Below the pieces are notes generated by a model. The model made no database searches and was not told where the DNA came from. It was given only the letters and a program-made list of their open reading frames with translations. A stretch of 64,000 bases of DNA, taken from assembly GCF_047663525.1 (NCBI RefSeq), contig NC_092587.1, positions 46,274,501 through 46,338,500 of the forward strand. Reading direction: 5' to 3'. The stretch comes from Anas platyrhynchos (taxonomy: Eukaryota; Chordata; Aves; Anseriformes; Anatidae). Below, piece after piece: positions 13,901 to 27,400 of this stretch (its first letter is position 1; every line of letters starts with the position of its first letter). The position numbers and the translations under genes are program-made.

Positions 13901-16900
13901 ACACATTTATTTATAGTGCTAATTTTTAAAAAATGAATTCTGAAACATTTCTGCCTTGTATTAGCTAATATACATTTTTATTACCTGTAAAGGCACTCAT
14001 ATGTAAATAACTTGTATAGGAAATTGTGTTTTTTTCTAACATGTCCTTTTCTCTGAATAATTTATTTCCTCATCCATTACTCAAGGGAGAAGTAGGGATG
14101 AAAAAAAAATCAGAATTATCATTCTTGCAAAATAATAGGCTTTTTAATTAAAAAAAAAAAAAATGTCTCTCAGTAATTTCTATACAGAAAATATTGTAGT
14201 CTAAGAAAAGGGATGGGAACCATCGTAACTTTCCATTAAGCCCGCCTCAGTATTTTTAAGTAGAATGAAAGGACAAACAAATGAATTCAAGAGACATAGA
14301 GCCCACAGCCCAACCATTTGTGCTGCAATTCCAACCTATTAAGAGAGCAAAGAACAATATTCTGCTGATATGATTTGTCCACATGAAGGGATGACACTTT
14401 CTACTTTAATTTAAATGCAAGTATTTAAAGTAGCAATGAGGCTAACCAAATAAATAGCATCAGTCCATGCTTCTGTTCCCTTTGCTTTAGCCAACAGTTA
14501 ACAAAATTCAGGTGAAGTGAGAATAACTGGAAATCTCTGCAGGTTGAGTGGAAGTTTGTAAGCTTACTCTGAAGTGCCTTCTGGATCAAAATACATAAAT
14601 AAATAAATGTGTATTGTTGTTCCCTCCCCTTCATCTCATACAAATGCTCTTGAAAATCAGTGCTTCCTTCAGCCCACTTTATTATATGCATTGCCCCAGA
14701 AAAGCTCCTTGCAGTTTATTTTGAAAATGCTGTGTACAAATCCTAATCATAGGCTCGGTTTCCCCAAGAAGAAATAAAAACATCTCATACGAGCCTGAAA
14801 CTTCAGTAAAAGTGACGACTTCACAGGAAGTGTTACTGGCAACTGATAGAGGCACAATACTATAACTGATCAGTCTCCATCCTGATTGATTCTCATGGCT
14901 CCTAGTCCCACAGCTGTGGGCCTGCCAAAACGAACTAAACAGGATGTGTTTCCAGCGATTTCTGAAATCTTTACTGAGTACAGTTCCACTGTTACATTTC
15001 TTTACAACTGTGCTAACGTGAAGTGTCAGAATACAGTTGTTATCTGTACTTTCTTGTCTACAGAGAGACATTCAGACTGATAGCTAATTTTACAGTTTAT
15101 CTTAAATAGCTCAGAATCTTATTTCTTGTCATTCCAGCCTGGTATCTGATCTTTGCCAATGCTTAGTACAGGATGCTTAAGAAAGAGTGGAAGAACTGTG
15201 GAAAGATTCTCAGATAATTTATTAATCAGCATTACCAGATATTTTTTTTTTTTTTTACCAGATTAGCAGATGCACTGCAACAGGTAATATGAAAACAGCC
15301 ATACTGAGTCAGATCAGAGGTGCAGCAGCTCGACGCTCACCTGTAATGGTCACACAAGCACACGTACAGTGGCGGAACAAGCAAATAGTACCGCACCTTT
15401 CAGTCTTAAGCACCCCACAATATGAAAGCCGTTGTCTTTATATCCAAATCACCCTTCACAGCTTTTCCTCTTCAAGTTTTAGTATCCATGGTATGGGTTT
15501 GGGGATACAGCCTGTAAAGCATTTTCTTCCTCTCCATACATCTTGGTCCTTGTATAAACGGGGTATTGAGCAACTTGCACAATTGTTACTGTGCTGGTAG
15601 TGGTGAAGAGCTGTTTGTCAGGCAATGTTTCTGGCGGTTGGCAGAAACTAAGTGATGCTCTGGCATTTTGATCCATTCTCATAAAACTGTCACAGTGGGT
15701 TTTCAGAGCCTAAATACCTTGAAACTACAAATGCAATTCACAGCAGCAACAAAAAACAACTGGTAAGCACGAGAGAAGGAAATTAAAAAAAAAAAAAATC
15801 CATATGTTAAATGTTATGACGATGTAGGATCTAAGATCAGCAACTCACCAGTAGTTTAGGTGACGAGATTATTCCTCTACCCTAAACATCCACTTGAACA
15901 TTAGTTTTAGCTGTGAACATGATCCCTCTGTCACCACTGTAATAGCTTCCAAGTTGGAAGGAGGAATAGTACATCTGTTCTTTACTCCATGAGGTAATCT
16001 GAACACTTTTGTGAAAAGGATTTGATGGTCTAGGTGAAAACATAGAGGCAGCAGAGGTTACAGAAGAATTTTAGGTAGATCTTCACACATTCTTTGGGGC
16101 AGGTTTTTGCCTGCTATGAAGTAACATTATTACAGCATAAGTTTATTATCCTTAAAAAGTAGGTTGCAACACAATTTTGTTCAAAAAAGTTAAAACAAGT
16201 TTTATTTTAACATACAAATCCAAGTCATTTACAAGGCAAAACATTCCCCTATTGTGGTAGCATACTGCATCTCATCACAGCATGTGCAGCTAGTAATCCT
16301 GAGATATGAAGGGGAAAAAGAAAAAGCCCTAAAATATTTTAAAGGCCAAAATGTATCTTTTCAGCCACTGTTGCTATAATTGCCTCTGTTTGAGAGCTAA
16401 GAAAAACATAATGCAGTTCTGAATCAAGAAAACAAGTTATCTAAATGCCAAATACTCAAGATAATTTTCTAATTCCCTGCTGTCATCCAGGTATACAAGC
16501 AAGTGCACTTGGGGAACAAATGAAGAGATTCAACTGTGCAAGGTTAGTTTGTTAACACTGCAAAACATGTTGAAGAGCTGGAAGATTTTTGATCATTTCA
16601 GCTACTATTATCTTTATGAACTGTGGTTAATGTCAGTTAAAATTATGTCCTATAATTTTATTAATTTTCTACACTGTGTTAAATTACGAAATAAAACTGA
16701 CTCTGCTTCCTTTCACCATGAAGTTATGATATAGAAATGCTGCTACTGCTTTTCATAAGCTTTTAAAACTGCAGACATTTAAAGGTCCTGTCCATAATAT
16801 TGAACACAACTTGAGACAACTTGAACAGCCTCATTTTCATACAAGGTTATATTTGTCAATAACATTAAAATGTAACTTAAAATAAAAGGTAAAGACAGTG

Positions 16901-18247
16901 AAAGGGTATAGACAGTTTCTCGGTTTTACATTTAAAAATAAGTTACACTATATATTATGGCTTTCTTATTTCAAGGAAGAGTGCCATCTCAAGTTTAAGC
17001 ACTTGATGTTTTAACTAGTTAACTCACCACATACTCAGACTTTCCTTGTTTGAGTTTTAGTGATTGCAGGAAAAGAAACCACCAAATATCAGTGAGAAAA
17101 TTATGATGCCTCCAGAAAAATTTTAATATCAAGAAGCACTTGTAGAAGAGATCTTTCAGAGAAATTTCTAATTTAAATTAAAACTGAAAAATTTAATTTT
17201 AAAATGAAATTAAGTTGAAGTTTTAATTGAATTTAATCTCTCGGTATAAATAAAGAGCAAGACAAATCTCCATGAACTTCAGCAGTCAAGACTTCATACT
17301 GAGCTTCATTTCAAAACATTTAAACACAAATGCGATAGCATTATATTACTGAGGTAATGATTTCTCTTCGATACTATTTGTTATGTTAATCATACAGCTA
17401 AGACACTAGTTACATTTGGTATGCAGCTTATCTCAAAAAGGCTGCAATAATGCTAAAAAAAAGTATCAGGCCAAACAGCAACACAATTGCTCAATATTAA
17501 GTTTGGGCCAGAATTAATAGAATAGAAGTGTGTGGGGGGGGGAGGGGAAATGGTAGAAAGGTGCTTTAACCACAGACTGAAAGACTTCATTTACTCAATG
17601 CTATGTTGTTAATGGCTGAGCGTATGTCCTTTTTGAAATCTAAAGTTGCACTCAAACTGGACAAGCTATGACAATATTCAAATGTGTAAATAAAATAGAA
17701 TTCTATCTACATAGCTGAAGTTTTAACCAAAAGTGTAATTACGCAGTTGAAGTAGTGTTTGCAACAAGTTCATGGCAGACGAGCACAGATTTCAGAGTTA
17801 TAAATGTAATAAACGAGGTGATGGGCACTGAATTTTTAAATATTTTCAAACTTAGTTTTTACTCAGGATAGTAGAGTCACCAGTTGAATAAGATTAACTA
17901 AATACTGTAGGCTCCATGTCATGCAGAAGATGAGCTTTCTCTCCCCTTCTCTCCAAGAAAAGTGTCTGAAAGGCAAGCTGAAGTGATTGTTTTTGACAGT
18001 AGTAAAATAAAGAAGAAAATAGAAAAGTAGCTATTATCAAAAAATCTTATACAAAATGCATCTGTCCTGTTTTGGTTTTGATTATAAAAAGGCACTTCAC
18101 ATATTGCTAGAACTCTGATAATGTAGTTATCCTTTCAGCCTTTCTGTTAGAAGGATGTATTTCAAGATGGTTAGCATGACTATGCAAACATTTTTTATAT
18201 GGTGTTTATCTGTTACAAGTTATAATTACTTAAAGTATTTTACACCA
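10983..18247. other. Intergenic / NEDD1 downstream flank
   Basis: Holds the hairpin at 12,390 and several A-runs. A 130-codon plus-strand frame at 11,538-11,930 has no recognisable features. The part near 16.2-18.2 kb could be an extended NEDD1 3' UTR if the distal poly(A) signal is used. Confidence 0.45.
12390..12423. repeat. Perfect 15-bp inverted repeat, 4-nt loop
   Basis: CAATGCTTATCTTGT at 12,390-12,404 and its exact complement at 12,409-12,423, loop TTGG. Two further pairs follow outside one mismatch. The arms contain AGATAAG, a GATA-factor core. Confidence 0.9.
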
Positions 18248-18253
18248 TTTATT
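18248..18253 (-). terminator. Candidate NEDD1 polyadenylation signal AATAAA
   Basis: The first minus-strand AATAAA after the NEDD1 stop, about 130 nt downstream. A distal alternative lies at 16,201-16,206. Which is used cannot be told from sequence alone. Confidence 0.5.
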
Positions 18254-18381
18254 TAGAAAAGATTTATGTTCAAGATAATAGCAGGTCTTCATACAATACT
18301 TCAGTGATGATGGATGATCTGTCATAAGCAACACACCACATGTAGTGAGTTCACGCTAACAAAATTAGCGGTGTGAATCGT

Positions 18382-18486
18382 TCAGAAGTGAGTCCTCAGT
18401 CTTTTGTTTTCTTCGCGTAGTCTCTCAATTTCAGCTACTAAGCTTTCATTTACAGAATATCGTTCAAGTAAGGCATGCATTTCATT
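18382..18486 (-). CDS. NEDD1: NEDD1 last coding exon (residues 632-665 and stop)
   Basis: It encodes [20 protein letters not shown] and [14 protein letters not shown], then TGA. Leucines at heptad spacing indicate the terminal coiled coil. Acceptor TTTTCTCTAG. Human ends RAHF. Confidence 0.97.
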   Translation of the reverse strand, partial: NEMHALLERYSVNESLVAEIERLREENKRLRTHF

Positions 18487-21400
18487 CTAGAGAAAAGAAA
18501 AAAAAGACCCAATAAGCAGCTATGAAGTTGTGCGTTTGTTTTTGTTGTTGTTTTTCCAGCTTAATCCTATTCATTTTCATATCCCTTTTGAAAATTAAAC
18601 AACCGAGATAATATTGTTTTTAAATTTCTGGTAAGAAGAGTAGTATTTTTTTTGACATACACAGTATTTTGATCATTAATACATTAGTGAATATTTTATC
18701 AAAGGATATTTTGCACTCCTTCAGGATGAAATATCTACTAATGCAGGTTCCATTAAAATGTTCAGTACCAAGACAAGGTCTTTTTTTTAATGCAGATCAA
18801 AAGAACAGTTTCATAAAATGGTGAAGTTAAAGAACACAGAACAGTGCAGCATGTATGTTGTACCCTTAAGTGAAGCCATCTTAACTTCCTCTACCCCATC
18901 CTTACCCCAGCTCTTGGTCCTTTCCAAAGGACAACTAAATTTGTTTCCCCTTTGTCATTTTGTAACTCCTGAAATATAAAATTCATGATACCCACCCAAT
19001 ATGTATGTTTACTTCTTAAGGACAAAACAGTTTGACAGATTCCAACTCATGATGTTCTCCCCCTCCTTCACATCCCATCCTCCCATTCTTATTCCTAATA
19101 AGTAAAATTGATGTCCAGTTTTGACAGAATAGTTTACATGTTTTGATGTTACTAAAAATGGAAACTGTTCATATGCTTTTGATACATACCAACTGCACAT
19201 GGAACTGTTTGATCATCTCCACTTGCAAATTCACAATATCTCGGTGACATGCTTCTCTGGGGGAAGAATTGCAAAAGGGCAATGCTCAGTTTTACTCAGG
19301 AAGCATAAATTATCTCCAATCCCAAGTACCCAAAACTCTATACTTCTACACCCTCATGACATCATGAAGTATCACACTAAAAACTGTTAAACCATGAAAC
19401 ACTGGTTAAAGTCCCAATGCAAGTCTTACAGAAAATGAGTTTTAAATGTGTGGTTTTTTTCCTACATACAGAACAACTTAGGATTTTTTCTATTTAGAAA
19501 CATCCCTTTTCGAGCCCAAGTATCCATTTCCTGATTCTCTTTCTGAAATACCATGAAAACCAGTGTTATTTTCTTCATAAAACTTAAGAGTTCCTTATCT
19601 AGGTCTTCTGCCAGCTACAGCGTTACAAGTGCTGAGTGCTATGACAAGTATTCTTTGTTAACAGGATGCAGCAATTTTGTATATCACAAGGAAACTACTG
19701 TAAAATAACAAAAATGTTTTGAGTAATGAGAATTAGAAGGCTATTACAAAAATAGTGTGATAAAAGAGAAAAACGCTTACAGTGCAGCAGAAAGGAAGAT
19801 TTACACGATATGCTGACCTGGATCAGCAGTGCTACCATGAATTACTTATTCTGTTTATTATGGCTGGTCTGTCATTTCCCCCCGAAAAAGGCAGTACTAA
19901 GAGCTGTATCACTCACCTGTTCACAACTAACATTCTACCATAACTGCTAATTTCTAACAGCTTTGAGAAAATGACAGATTGAGTCTAGATCTTCGCATTC
20001 CACCACCCCTAGAACTTTGAAGTATTCACAAACAACCACACACACAACTCAAAACGAATGAAAATAAAACAGAGAAGTAGGAATACTAGACAAGGTTGCC
20101 CAGATTTGTAACAGATGATGGCCAACAAGCAGTGGTTCATTAACAGCCCTCTTTATAAAAAGCTGGTGCAAATCCACCTAGTCCCAGAGACCAGTCTGAC
20201 TGTTACCAGAAACACAAGAAGCTGGTTTTTGACAGAGGAATTAACGAAGCCTCATGTTCTAGGGATCTGTGCCCTTTGCAGACTAATCTGCGTTACATTT
20301 CCTATGATACTCTCATAGGCAAGAAGGCAGCCTACTGCACTAACTCTGAGCTACGTGATTATCCATTAGCCAGGCTTCTACTAGACTGAATTTGAGTTCT
20401 GCTGCCTTATCCCTCAGAGACTAGTTCAAATCTTTCTACTCTGTCTAGTCCTCAGTTTCAAGGAAAACACAGACCTCAAAAATAATAAAGCTTTTGCTCC
20501 TGACAGATTTGGTTGCATTTGGCTAGTAGGTTCAAAAACTGAGGAGAGACTGACAAAACATGGAATTCCCAGAACATCAACGGTAAGTCTGATCTCCAGG
20601 CATGCCTAAAACTGCAAATACCAGGAGACATTTTCAAAAGGAGGCAGTGAGAAAATAACAGGTTTACACTTTTGACAAAGTCCTACATTTTTTTTAGCCC
20701 ACTATACTCAGGGGAATCAGCAGAAGTCTTTAGGGTAACACTACTTCACACTAAATCCTTAATTCTGTTGATTTGACTTCTCTTTATGAAGTGAATGGAA
20801 TTTTGGTTAAGTAAGTATGCACAAATACCAGTTACCTGACACCAAGCATCACTTACAGCACAAATATTATTTTATGCGAAGCTTTGCCAACAGAAATACA
20901 AAGTGTTTTGCTTTATACATACAAAGCAAACAACAGTCAAAGCCAACACAAGTGAATTGTCCAGATCAAACTCTCCATAGTAGTAACTTTAAGAGAAGTT
21001 TCTCTGTGATAACAGGGGAGGGAAAGAAATCAGCACGAGTTTGCATGAAAGCAGTAAGGACTTCATTATGCACACAAATTTACTATCTGAAAAGTATTCA
21101 AACACTCACTCTGGAAGTATGTTAGCGAAGTCATGCACATAAAAAAAAAAAACCCTCAGAGACATCAATCTAATTAGCCACTAGAGCTGTTCAAAATAAA
21201 GCCTCGTACCTAGATTTCCAAGATTAAGGTTGCTAACGGTGTCATTTCCTAATGCGAGTAGGAAATAAGCTAAAGCAGATGTTAAAACATCTTATGAAGG
21301 AAACATGTCATTGAAAACAAAATGTGCTATATAAATATAAATACCTGAAGTCATCCATTGTTTCTTGTATCATATTCTGAATGAAGTTTATTTGGATTGA

Positions 21401-24400
21401 TGTCAGAGGTGCATTTAGTCTGCTACTCCCAATTGTTTCTGCTATTTTTTCTGACAATGAGCTGGCAACTCCAGCAGTGACGGGTGATGTTATCTTTGAA
21501 CCTTTAAAATTAACAATAAATAAAATTTTAGAAAGTCATTATAGTGGAGTACAAGAATGTTTCATCTTGAGGCTTGTTGATGCTTTGTCTCTAATACTAC
21601 CAAGGGGGGGGGAAAGGTTTAGAAAAAGTCTTTGTGGGCAAACAGAGATGTTCTAGGGGAGCTAACAATTTACAAGCAAATCCAGACTGATATATTGTTT
21701 TAACATGTGGTCCGTTTTTACCAGGTTTTGCATTAGTTCACAGTCAACCACATCTAAAACTGGGCCAAAATGATTCACTTACTTGTTAAGGTAGTACCAT
21801 TTACTGGTAGATCATAGGCAAGATGGGCCTGAGTATTCTTCACAAGTCGCTCACTTGTTTCAGGAGTCTTTGAAGCAGTGGATGGAGGTGGAGGACTTAA
21901 AGTTCCAGATTCTGCACTTGCTGAGTTCAACTTGGAAAGCTGACAATCAAAATCAAAACCTTACTTATTATAATTATTTAATTGCACTCAAAAACTAGAT
22001 TTTCAGTATTTCTTTCAAATACTTTTGGTTTTAGGAACCTCCTGATAAATGTTTTCCTCCTCTAGCAAGGCTTCTTAAAAATTGATGACTTAAATACTCC
22101 AAAATTGCCTCTAGTGCAGATACATAGGAAGGAGTAAAAGATTAAAAAAAAAAAAAAAGACTAGGCCTCTTAATTTTCACATCAAACATCTTGTGCTAAA
22201 TTTATAACTACCATTCCTAGCAAACTCAAGACTTCTCAAAGGCAATACAGAAGGAACCAGGGTCTCAACAGAAGCATATCAAAAGTATCTCAAAAAGCAA
22301 GAATTTTGACAGGGAATAACTAGGGAAAGAAGCAGCCGGAATTGACCTACTAAATGACAAAGAATCATACTGGTGTAACCAGGCTCTTCGTATCAGCACC
22401 AGCTGATAAGACAAGGGGAAATGGCCTCAAATTTAATCAGGTGAGGTTTGAGGTTTAGTTTTATATATTTGGAGAAATTTCTTTACTGAAAGGGTGATGC
22501 GGCATTGGAATAGGCTGCCCAGGGAAGTGATTGAGTCACCATCTCTGGAGATCTTCAAAAACATGTAGATGTAAAATTTAATAGCATGGTTTAGTGATGG
22601 ACTCAGTACTACCTTAAAGGTTGGACTAGATCTCAGAGGTCTTTTCCAGCCTGAATAATTCTATGATTCTCTGAAACCAACTAATGATCATTCCTGATTT
22701 TCTATAACAATCAACATATTCCTCAAGCTAGCCCAGCTTTGTTTCACATGAGCTTTTGTAATATGAACTTATTTAAGCATAGAATCATATAATGGTTTGG
22801 GTTGGAAGGGGCTTAAAAGACCATCTAAATGCAAATCCCTTGCCATGTGCAGGGACACGTCCCACCAGACCAGGTTGCCCAAAGCCCCATCCAGCCTGGC
22901 CTTGAACACTTCCAGGGATGGGGCAGCCACAGCTTCTCTGGGCAGCCTGTGCCAGGGCCTCACCACCCTCTTGAGTGAAGAATTTCTACCTTATACCTAA
23001 TCTTTTAGCTGAAAGCCATTACTCCTTGCCCTATCACTACACTCCCTGACAAAGAGTACCTCCCCAGCTTTCATGTGGGCCCCCTTTAAGTACTGAAAGG
23101 CTGCAATGTGCGCTCCCCAGAGCCTTCTCCAGGCTGAACAACCCCAACTCCCTCAGCGTGTCCCATAGGAGAGGTGCTCCAGCTCTTTGATCACCGTTGT
23201 GATCATCAGACTTGTTCTGGGCTTGTTCTAGTAATTCCATGTCCTTCTTGTGCTGGGGGCCCCAGAGCTGAACGCAGCACTTCAAGTGGGGTCTCACAAG
23301 AGCAGAGCAGGACAGTCACCTCCCTCACCCCGCTGCCCACGCTTATTTTGATGCAGCCGAGGATACAGTTGGCTTTCTGGGCTGCAAGCACACATTGCCA
23401 GCTCATGCTGAGCTTCTCATCAACCAGCACCCCCCAGCTCCTTCTCCTCAGGGCCGTTTTCAACCCATTCTCCATCAGCCTGTATTTGTGCTTGGGATTG
23501 CCCCTGTCCAGATGCAGAACCTTGCACTTGGCCTTGTTGAACCTCATGATGTTCGCACAGGCCCACCTCTCAAGCCTGTCCAGGTCGCTCTGTCCCTCTG
23601 GATGGCATCCCTCCCCTCCAGAGTGTCAACTACACCACACAGCTTGGTGTCATTGGCAAATTTGCTGAGGGTGCACTCAATCCCACTGTGCATGTTGCCA
23701 ACAAAGGTGTTAAACAATGCCAATCCCATGATCCCTGAGGAACACCGCTTGTTACTGATCTCTACTTGGACATTGAGCCATTGATTACAAATCTGTGTGT
23801 GACCATCCTTACCCACCAAGTGGTCCATCCATCAAATCCATGTCTCTCCAATTTAGAGACAAGGATATCACGGGGAACAGTGTCAAGAAACAAGTACCAG
23901 TTTTGCACTGCTAAAGACCAACATACTACGAACTGATTATTTTACAGATTGTGCCAACGGTATGAAGAGAGCTGCAAAATAAGTTTAGCTGGGACACTTT
24001 AAAGAATTTTTTCCTTCAGGTAGTTCTATTGTCAGATTCTAAAAAGAGTACTCATAACAAGTATTAATTAGTAAAGTATACCTGTTTTAAGGTTTCTTTA
24101 GATTCTTGTTTTCCAAGATTTGTTTTCTTGGGGTCAGTCTCTGGATGTTCTTCTTCTTCCTTAATTGGAGATCCCACAAGTGCATGTAGTGGGCTAGACC
24201 GTATCCCTTGTGCATTACTGCCTACAGGGTTTCTTTTGATTGGAAAGGCAGTGGTGAGCTGTGGAAGAAAATCCAAACCTGAAAGGTAGGACTGAAAATC
24301 CAGACCTAAAATTAAAAAGAAAGGATAAAGCATGTAGGTTAAAAAATATATATAAATAAAAAAGACCAAATAAGCCACAACCACACAAAGAAATAACAAA

Positions 24401-27400
24401 AAAATCCCAAACATCCACACAAAACAAATAAAGTAGTCACCCAAAAACACATCGCACAAAAACTGAATCCCCAAATCCAACTTATGCTGTCACTGTCCTT
24501 ATGAAAGTAATAAAATATGAAAAGCCTCTACACATCACTTTAAGTCTCCAAAAGGGAAAACAAAATCACTTTAAGACCATACTCTTGGATTTCCTGTTAC
24601 CACATGTTGCCTTAGCTCCTCAGCAAGTTAGACATTTTCCAGGTAAATTAATGAAGTTCATTTGTTCCAGCATCTGCTTGCATCATTTCTTTGCCCTCAA
24701 CAGTATGACAAAATTAGCATGGAATAACTAGCATAGACTTCCAGTGACTACTGACAAAGAAAAATACACTAAAAGTATGTTTACCATCTCCTTTTCCTGG
24801 AGGATCTTCATTTGCTTTACCCGCGATAACATCTACAAAATAGCAGAACACAGACAAATTGTTTATTAAACGAATATTGATGATCATTGCATCCAGTTAA
24901 TAATTAAAGACAAATTGAAAAACCAAATAGGCACACACAAACGACAAAACATAATGCTATGCAGATGAATTATACTTTACAAATGTCAGTATTAGCAACT
25001 TACCATCTCTGACAGGAGAAAACACATCTCCTAAACTATTTCGACCCAAGTCATCAAAATTATTTAAGTCTGCACTTTTCCCATGATCTGTTTCTTTAGA
25101 TGGAATCACATCCAAGCTGCAGCTACGGGGAAAGCCTTCAAAAGGACAATAGCATTGTTAACCATTTACACATTCCAAAAATAATGTATGCTATTTCTAA
25201 ATGAACTCATAGCAAGCCTGATGCCTGGTAAGTCCAGCAAGTATGTTACAACTATCTCAGCTACTGACAGATTCTAATTAGAGGGTCAACTTGATCTTCT
25301 TAAGAGGTGTTATCACAGGTGATCATAACTAGAAGTTAAGATACTTATTAACAAAAATACAGGTGGATTTTTTTCTCCTCTTTTTGAAAAGGAAGGAGAA
25401 GTTGTAAAACTCATGCACTCATTTTTAGATCAATTTGCTGCATTAATGATGTAGATTTATAAAGTAACAGATGAGATAACTAGTAAATACACCATTTGCT
25501 AAGAAGGTGACCACATTCAGATTAACATTTAAACTGATTCTGGAAGAAAAATAAACCTGCTTCAGTCCAGCCATTAAGCATTCTAAGAGAAATTCTATGA
25601 AACCCCTATTTTGAAGCTTACCTAATATTAGAATATTCTCTGCTTATTTCTAATATTGTACTTCTAACACTATGAAATCAGAGAGGAATTACAGTTACAC
25701 AAAAAAGAATTTGTCCCTATATCTTCCCTACTCCATGCCCAAGACTTATTCCTGTCCCAGTCCAGCAGGAACAAAACATCCATCTTTCAGATGAATGGTA
25801 GCATGCACAGTTGTCTGCAGAACAGAGGCAAATCTTCAAACACACACATGCAGTGATTATTCAAACTACAGTTTCTAGATTGGGAATACATGGAGAAGCG
25901 AACTGAACTACCAACAACCACCTACATAACTTTCAAAGTATATGCTTTAAAAACTGGATCAGGAATACAAGCAAGGTGCTACTCTGCCCTCACTAAACTC
26001 CTTCCTCTAGAAATACCCAGATTTTGCTCATCTAAGTTGAAATGTATGTGAAAAGCATTAGTGCCACTCAATACAGAAATAAGCTTCCTATAAATCACCT
26101 ACTACATAAAGCTTCTGTAGTAAAGCTTTTGTAACCTTCTTTAGTTAAAAAAAAATCACTTAAAACCTATAACCACTTCTCTATGAGTTCAAGTGAAAGT
26201 GATCTAAATATAACTTTGTGGATGACTACACTTAATCATGTCCAAGTATTTACATAAACTGGGACTTGAGTCAGGTTTAAAATATCACTTTAATATATTA
26301 TTATAACACATTTTCCGCTATGTGCCAGTTGTGAGGCATGCATAGGATTGTGCTTGCTAGTTAAGTAAATTACTCAGTTCTGAGTCAGACTACAAATGCA
26401 GTATCAACCTGTGTCAGAACCTTCAGAAGGCCTACACAGAAAAAGTACAATATAAAAACAGGACAAAACATCTTTTGCCTTTTTTTTAAAAAAAAAAAAA
26501 AAATCACTAATCTAAATGCAGGACTTATCTAACCTGCAGGGTGACTATTAAATAGAAGTTTATGGGAAGCCTGCTGGAAGTACATATAAACGGCTCATCA
26601 CATTTTGAATTTATTTATAGTTTTAGACTCTAAAATATCTGTGACAAAAACCTCCAGTCCATTTACAAGATGTATGAACAGGTGTTTTTTTTGTCCTAAA
26701 TATGTTATTAGATGACTTGACTGAATACTCCTCATTTCTCCAAGGTTAAAACCGATCTTCAGGGCTTAGAAAATTTTCCACAGAACAAATGCAGTTCATG
26801 GCCTCTCATCTACTCCCATTTTTAAGTTTAAAGACTGTATCTTCTTTGGTATACCAGACCCTTTACTTCCACACCGAACTTTCAGCTTCACAGAAAATAT
26901 TTATTTCATAAACCTTTATTTTCTTCAAACATTTACTTATTATGAATGGTCCTACTTAACGGTTAACAACCATTACATGTTCAAATAAATATAGTAAGTC
27001 ATACGGCTTTTTTGCTTTTTTTTTTTTTAAAAAAAAAAAAAACTTAAATACAATTTCCACACTATGCAGTAATGTCGATTAGCAACACTTGGAGCACATA
27101 GGAAGCATCCTACTTCACCTCACACTCCATTGCATACCCAAGGGAGGTCATTAATACATGTCCCTATGGACTGCAGTGGCTTATTGCCTCATTAGTGTTG
27201 CTACATGTATTTCTCTTTATTTAAAAAGGGAGGGAAAAGTGCCGTTGCTTTAAAATGGCTTGGGGAGTTCAAGAATCAAACTGACAGAGTTACTGATTTG
27301 ACTGTATTTTCAGAATTCTTGAATTCACAAAAAAATTTACAGCACATTTCATGCAGTGGCAGAATTTTAGAATCATACGTAGAATTCTTACCAAAAAAAA

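Noticed and set aside
23174..23784. Plus-strand frames of 129-164 codons
   Set aside because: Antisense shadows of the minus-strand CR1 at 22,779-23,886.
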